Positions 60,723-64,000 of a stretch of DNA of 64,000 nucleotides are shown one piece after another (positions within the stretch are counted from its first letter, which is position 1; every line of letters starts with the position of its first letter). The stretch comes from Flavobacteria bacterium BAL38 (GTDB lineage Bacteria; Bacteroidota; Bacteroidia; Flavobacteriales; Flavobacteriaceae): the NCBI GenBank assembly GCA_000169355.1, contig AAXX01000008.1:21330-85329 (forward strand), in the 5' to 3' direction. The notes beneath the pieces were generated by a model, which saw nothing but the letters and a program-made list of their open reading frames with translations, was not told the origin of the DNA and did no database searches. The position numbers and the translations under genes were made by a program.

Positions 60723-62630
60723 ATGAAAAAAATATTTTCTCTTTTAATGCTCTTAAGTATTATAAATAATGCTTTCGGACAGGAAACTAAACTAAACAAA
60801 GCCGATAAAAAATACGATAAATACTCGTATATAGATGCCATTGAAATTTATGAAAAAGTAGCAGAAAAAGGATACAAATCTGTTGAATTATTTCAGAAAT
60901 TAGGAAATGCATATTATTTTAATAGTGACCTTCCTAATGCTTCTAAATGGTACGGAGCTTTGTTTAATTTAAATGAAACGGTAGAACCCGAATACTATTT
61001 TAGATACGCACAAGCCTTAAAAGCAGAGGAAAATTACGAAAAGTCGAATTACTACATGGAACTTTTTAATGAGAAAACAACCGATTCTAGAGGAAAGTTA
61101 TTTAACGAAAATAAAAACTATTTAAAAGACATTGAAGCTATTACCCCAAAATATAAAATTAATAAAACAGACATAAACTCTGAGTTTTATGATTACGGCC
61201 CTTCGTTTTTTGGAAATCAAATTGTGTTTACATCGTCTAGAAGTGAAGGTAATTTATATTCTAAAATTCATGATTGGACGAAACAAAATTTTACCGATTT
61301 ATTTGTTGCCCAAATTGATTCTACTGGAAAATTAGAAAATGTTAGCAATTTTTCTACAACCATTAATACCAAATTCAACGAGTCTTCGCCAGTTTTTACT
61401 AAAGATGGAAAAACAATGTATTTTACCCGAAACAATTACAATGATGGTAAAAAAAGAAAGAGCGACGATAAAGAAATCATGGAAAAAATTTATAAAGCAG
61501 AATTTATAAATGGAGAATGGACTAATGTTAAGGAACTTCCTTTTTGTAGCGATAATTATAAAACAGCTCACCCAGCATTAAGTCCTGATGAGAAAACATT
61601 ATTTTTTGTATCCAATATGCCGGGAACTATAGGAAATGCCGATTTGTACCAAGTAGCTATTAAAAGCAATGGAAGTTTTGGCAAACCCGAAAATTTAGGT
61701 CCTTCCATTAACACAGAAGGCAGAGAAACTTTTCCGTTTGTAGCTGCTGATAATACATTATTTTTTGCGTCAAACGGACACCCAGGCTTAGGCGGTTTAG
61801 ATGTTTTTGAAGCTAAATTTACAAATAATGGCTACGCAAAACCTGTAAATATTGGCAAACCTATAAACAGTTCTATGGATGATTTTGGTTATGTGGTAAA
61901 TTCTGATAATTTAGGTTTTTTTACTTCAAATAGAACCGGAGGATCTGGCTTTGATGATATTTATACTTTTACAATTTGTACACATTTACTGAATGGTGTT
62001 ATTACCGATGCCGAGACAAACGAAATTTTAGTTAATGCAAAGGTTGTCCTTTTTGATGATAAAATGAATGAAATTAGTGAAACTTATTCTTCAGATAAAG
62101 GAGTATATTCCTTTAAGATTGACTGTAACAAAGCTTACTTCGTAAGAGCTTCTAAAGAAGAATATGAAACTAGCGAAAAGCCATTTGGTCCAGTTACAGA
62201 AACAGGAAAATCTGAAATAAACATTGAATTAAAACGCAATGTATTTCCTATACAAGTGGGAACTGATTTGGCAAAGCTGTTCAACATTAGTATTATATAT
62301 TTTGATTTAGACAAATGGGATATTAGACAAGATGCAGCTGAAGATTTAGAAAAAATAATTTCGGTAATGAATCAATATCCAGAAATGACTATTGATATTC
62401 GATCGCATACCGATAGCAGACAAACGCATGCCTATAATGAATTACTATCAGACAGAAGAGCTAAAGCTACTTTAGAATTTATGGTTAAAAGTGGTATAAA
62501 TCGCAACCGATTAACCGCTAAAGGATATGGAGAAACACAACTAGTAAACGAGTGTTCAGATGGTGTTCTTTGTAGCGAAGAAGACCATCAAAAAAACAGA
62601 AGAAGCGAATTTATTGTTATGAAAATGTAA
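60723..62630 (+). CDS. OmpA-family protein with TPR and beta-propeller (PorE-like)
   Basis: 635 residues. Signal peptide (MKKIFSLLMLLSIINNAFGQ), TPR-like helices (about 25-135: YIDAIEIYEKVAEKGYKSVE), PD40-type beta-propeller (about 150-420: SPVFTKDGKTMYFTRNNYND, HPALSPDEKTLFFVSN), a carboxypeptidase-regulatory beta sandwich (about 430-510) and an OmpA peptidoglycan-binding domain (about 525-635: IIYFDLDKWDIRQDAAEDLE and SDRRAKATLEFM). These proteins link the PorP/SprF barrel to peptidoglycan. It ends the two-gene unit. Confidence 0.9.
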   Translation: MKKIFSLLMLLSIINNAFGQETKLNKADKKYDKYSYIDAIEIYEKVAEKGYKSVELFQKLGNAYYFNSDLPNASKWYGALFNLNETVEPEYYFRYAQALKAEENYEKSNYYMELFNEKTTDSRGKLFNENKNYLKDIEAITPKYKINKTDINSEFYDYGPSFFGNQIVFTSSRSEGNLYSKIHDWTKQNFTDLFVAQIDSTGKLENVSNFSTTINTKFNESSPVFTKDGKTMYFTRNNYNDGKKRKSDDKEIMEKIYKAEFINGEWTNVKELPFCSDNYKTAHPALSPDEKTLFFVSNMPGTIGNADLYQVAIKSNGSFGKPENLGPSINTEGRETFPFVAADNTLFFASNGHPGLGGLDVFEAKFTNNGYAKPVNIGKPINSSMDDFGYVVNSDNLGFFTSNRTGGSGFDDIYTFTICTHLLNGVITDAETNEILVNAKVVLFDDKMNEISETYSSDKGVYSFKIDCNKAYFVRASKEEYETSEKPFGPVTETGKSEINIELKRNVFPIQVGTDLAKLFNISIIYFDLDKWDIRQDAAEDLEKIISVMNQYPEMTIDIRSHTDSRQTHAYNELLSDRRAKATLEFMVKSGINRNRLTAKGYGETQLVNECSDGVLCSEEDHQKNRRSEFIVMKM

Positions 62631-62693
62631 CATAAATAGTAATATCTTGAAACATATTTTTAAGTTAGCCACTATTTTACCTGAAAACTAAAA

Positions 62694-63167
62694 ATGAAGA
62701 GAATTTTTAAAATAATCCTAGCAATAATTATAGTTTTTATCACTTTACTTTTCATACGTCCTCAAAAGGTTATCTATGAAGCAAAAATTACTGGAAAAGT
62801 AATTGATGAAAATAAAAAACCTATTTTCAATGCAACAGTATACAGAATTGAAGAAGAATATTTTATTGATGAAAAAATTGGTTCTAATGAGTCAACAGAA
62901 TTAAGAACAGAAAGTGTTAAAACCGACAAAAATGGAAATTTCTATTTTCAAGAAAAATCAAGAATAGATTGGTTTCATACTCCTTTGGATTTACCAATAG
63001 CTTATTGTTATGCAAATTTTGAGATAGAGAAGAGTGGTTATGAACTTTATAAAACAAAGTTTGGTGAATTTGAACAATATAAAAAAGAAAATTGTTACGC
63101 TTGTGAAAAAGTTGAATTTAAACCAATCATTACTTTGAAGAAAAGTCAAAAAATAAAAAACGAGTAA
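62694..63167 (+). CDS. Membrane-anchored protein with carboxypeptidase-regulatory-like domain
   Basis: 157 residues. One N-terminal helix (IILAIIIVFITLLFIRP) is followed by a beta-sandwich: ITGKVIDENKKPIFNATVYR and KTDKNGNFYFQEKS, the phrase of carboxypeptidase D regulatory-like domains. No lipobox is present. A CYACEK pair near the end may be a disulphide. It may belong with the next gene or be separate; neither is recognised in function. Confidence 0.65.
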   Translation: MKRIFKIILAIIIVFITLLFIRPQKVIYEAKITGKVIDENKKPIFNATVYRIEEEYFIDEKIGSNESTELRTESVKTDKNGNFYFQEKSRIDWFHTPLDLPIAYCYANFEIEKSGYELYKTKFGEFEQYKKENCYACEKVEFKPIITLKKSQKIKNE

Positions 63168-63185
63168 ATAATAAAATTAAAAAAA

Positions 63186-63809
63186 ATGTCAATAGTTGAA
63201 TCTATTTTTGGGGGAAATCAAAGAGCAATTTGGGAAGAGTTTTCTAAACAACAAAATGGAATTCTTAAATCAGAAAGTGGCGATTTATTTGTTGAGTATA
63301 AATATTTAAATTTTATTTTAAAAGTTAAAAATTATAATTACAATGTTTCTGGAAGCAGTACTAGTGTTAGTTACTTGGTTGGAATGGCCGAATTTATAAA
63401 TCCTTCTCAACTTGAATTTCAAATAACTAAAGAAGACTGGTTTACTAGTTTTATCAAAAATTTTAAAAAGAAAGAAATAAAAGTTAGAAATAAAACTTTT
63501 GATAAACGCTTTTTTATAACTAGTAATAAAGAATTAAAAACAATATCAATTTTAAAAGATAAATCTCTTTTAGAGAAAATTATTACCCTCAACCCAACAC
63601 GAATTGAAATAACTAATAGTGGTGAATCCTTTGGAGAAGTTCCAAGTAAAGGTAAATCTATGTTGTATTTCGCTAAACAAGAAAAGCTCAAAAATTTAGC
63701 TCAACTTAATGAAATACATTCTGTGTTAGTTTCATTTATTGAAAATTTGAAGGTAAACTGCGAAATTCAATACAAGTCTACTCTAAAACATTCTTTTAAA
63801 ACTATTTAA
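63186..63809 (+). CDS. Protein of unknown function
   Basis: 207 residues, soluble, beta-rich: MSIVESIFGGNQRAIWEEFS, YKYLNFILKVKNYNYNVSGS, IRIE-like ends TRIEITNSGESFGEVP. There are no cysteines near a lipobox and no membrane helix. Small hypothetical proteins of this type recur in flavobacteria, sometimes in clusters. No function can be given. It is 18 bases behind the previous gene. Confidence 0.55.
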   Translation: MSIVESIFGGNQRAIWEEFSKQQNGILKSESGDLFVEYKYLNFILKVKNYNYNVSGSSTSVSYLVGMAEFINPSQLEFQITKEDWFTSFIKNFKKKEIKVRNKTFDKRFFITSNKELKTISILKDKSLLEKIITLNPTRIEITNSGESFGEVPSKGKSMLYFAKQEKLKNLAQLNEIHSVLVSFIENLKVNCEIQYKSTLKHSFKTI

Positions 63810-63827
63810 ACTTTAAAACATAAAAAA

Positions 63828-64000
63828 TTAAGGTGATAATCGATCAATTTTCCAATCGTAAGAATTGGTTAATTGATAGCGAATTCTATCATGTAAACGA
63901 TTTGGTCTTCCTTGCCAAAATTCAACTTCTACTGGGCGTACTAAAAAACCACCCCAATTTGCTGGTCGCACTATTTCTTTCCCTCCCACTCTTTTTCTAG
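63828..64000 (-). CDS. pdxH: Pyridoxamine 5'-phosphate oxidase, 3' part
   Basis: The minus-strand frame enters at the right edge and ends with TAA at 63828-63830; 57 codons are visible. The translation reads RKRVGGKEIVRPANWGGF, LVRPVEVEFWQGRPNRLHDR and ends WKIDRLSP, which is the conserved C-terminus of PdxH with the PLP/FMN-binding arginine and histidine (GRPNRLHDR). It makes pyridoxal 5'-phosphate with O2. The 5' part is outside the window. Confidence 0.9.
   Translation of the reverse strand, partial: RKRVGGKEIVRPANWGGFLVRPVEVEFWQGRPNRLHDRIRYQLTNSYDWKIDRLSP

Noticed and set aside
1..64000. CRISPR array, prophage or integrase, tRNA genes
   Set aside because: I looked for regularly spaced repeats, phage structural genes, integrases and tRNA arms on both strands and found none that could be supported.

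Overview
The window is about one third G+C and reads as a chromosome segment of a Flavobacteriaceae member, most likely Flavobacterium or a close relative. Evidence: type IX secretion parts (a C-terminal sorting domain at 33648-34397, PorP/SprF at 59803, its OmpA-family partner at 60723), Bacteroidota-type promoters (TTG then TAnnTTTG) in front of several genes, almost no Shine-Dalgarno sequences, a fused E1 alpha/beta 2-oxoacid dehydrogenase, a MutS2 without an Smr domain, and typical flavobacterial families (GxxExxY, DUF3822, DUF4328, CbpA/CbpM). No phage, integrative element, CRISPR array or tRNA gene was seen.

Layout. 1-9433 is one rightward catabolic cluster: a hydroxylase/old-yellow-enzyme fusion (cut by the left edge), an aryl-CoA ligase, a hotdog thioesterase, a nitrilase-family hydrolase, a gentisate-type ring-cleaving cupin, an FAH-family hydrolase and a maleate isomerase. 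It is interrupted by a broken REP-type transposase and an aspartic-protease-like gene. Together these enzymes can carry an ortho-substituted benzoate (anthranilate or salicylate) through a 5-hydroxylated CoA ester to pyruvate and fumarate. 9433-17634 holds a tiny membrane protein, cbpA-cbpM, and a leftward group (Bax-inhibitor-like, SbtA-like transporter, Sua5, unknowns, a damaged isocitrate dehydrogenase) beside a divergent LysR gene. 17684-22251 has two secreted proteins and the E1 fusion. 22462-29916 is a rightward mixture: an Fe(II)/2-oxoglutarate oxygenase, a GxxExxY gene inside long inverted repeats, SUI1, a nucleoside phosphorylase, small enzymes, transglutaminase-like proteins and envelope proteins. 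29953-45962 contains DNA repair (ung, mutS2), proline dehydrogenase, aroB, a polyamine pair (arginine decarboxylase and a deoxyhypusine-synthase homologue), a DinB pseudogene, an Lrp regulator, an M14 peptidase facing an XRE regulator across an operator-rich 301-bp gap, and lipid/LPS genes. 45993-56102 has a helicase, rsmD, the RNase P RNA, dnaX with an A10 slippage site, and a six-PAS histidine kinase. 56127-64000 contains ppx-ppk1-sixA, a SprF/OmpA pair, two unknowns and the 3' end of pdxH.

The most interesting points are: (1) the logic of the aromatic cluster, in which an amide-hydrolysing step would explain every gene; (2) a GxxExxY gene bounded by ~55-bp inverted repeats, resembling an undescribed mobile unit; (3) a probable dnaX frameshift/slippage signal (A10 plus a hairpin) that would make gamma- and tau-like products; (4) at least six TTTACA-N2-TGTAAA sites around an XRE gene, one of them over its start codon; (5) a 31-bp interspersed repeat placed three times just at stop codons in the catabolic cluster. 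Four genes in 64 kb carry nonsense or frameshift lesions; two of these lie in homopolymers, so sequencing error must be considered.
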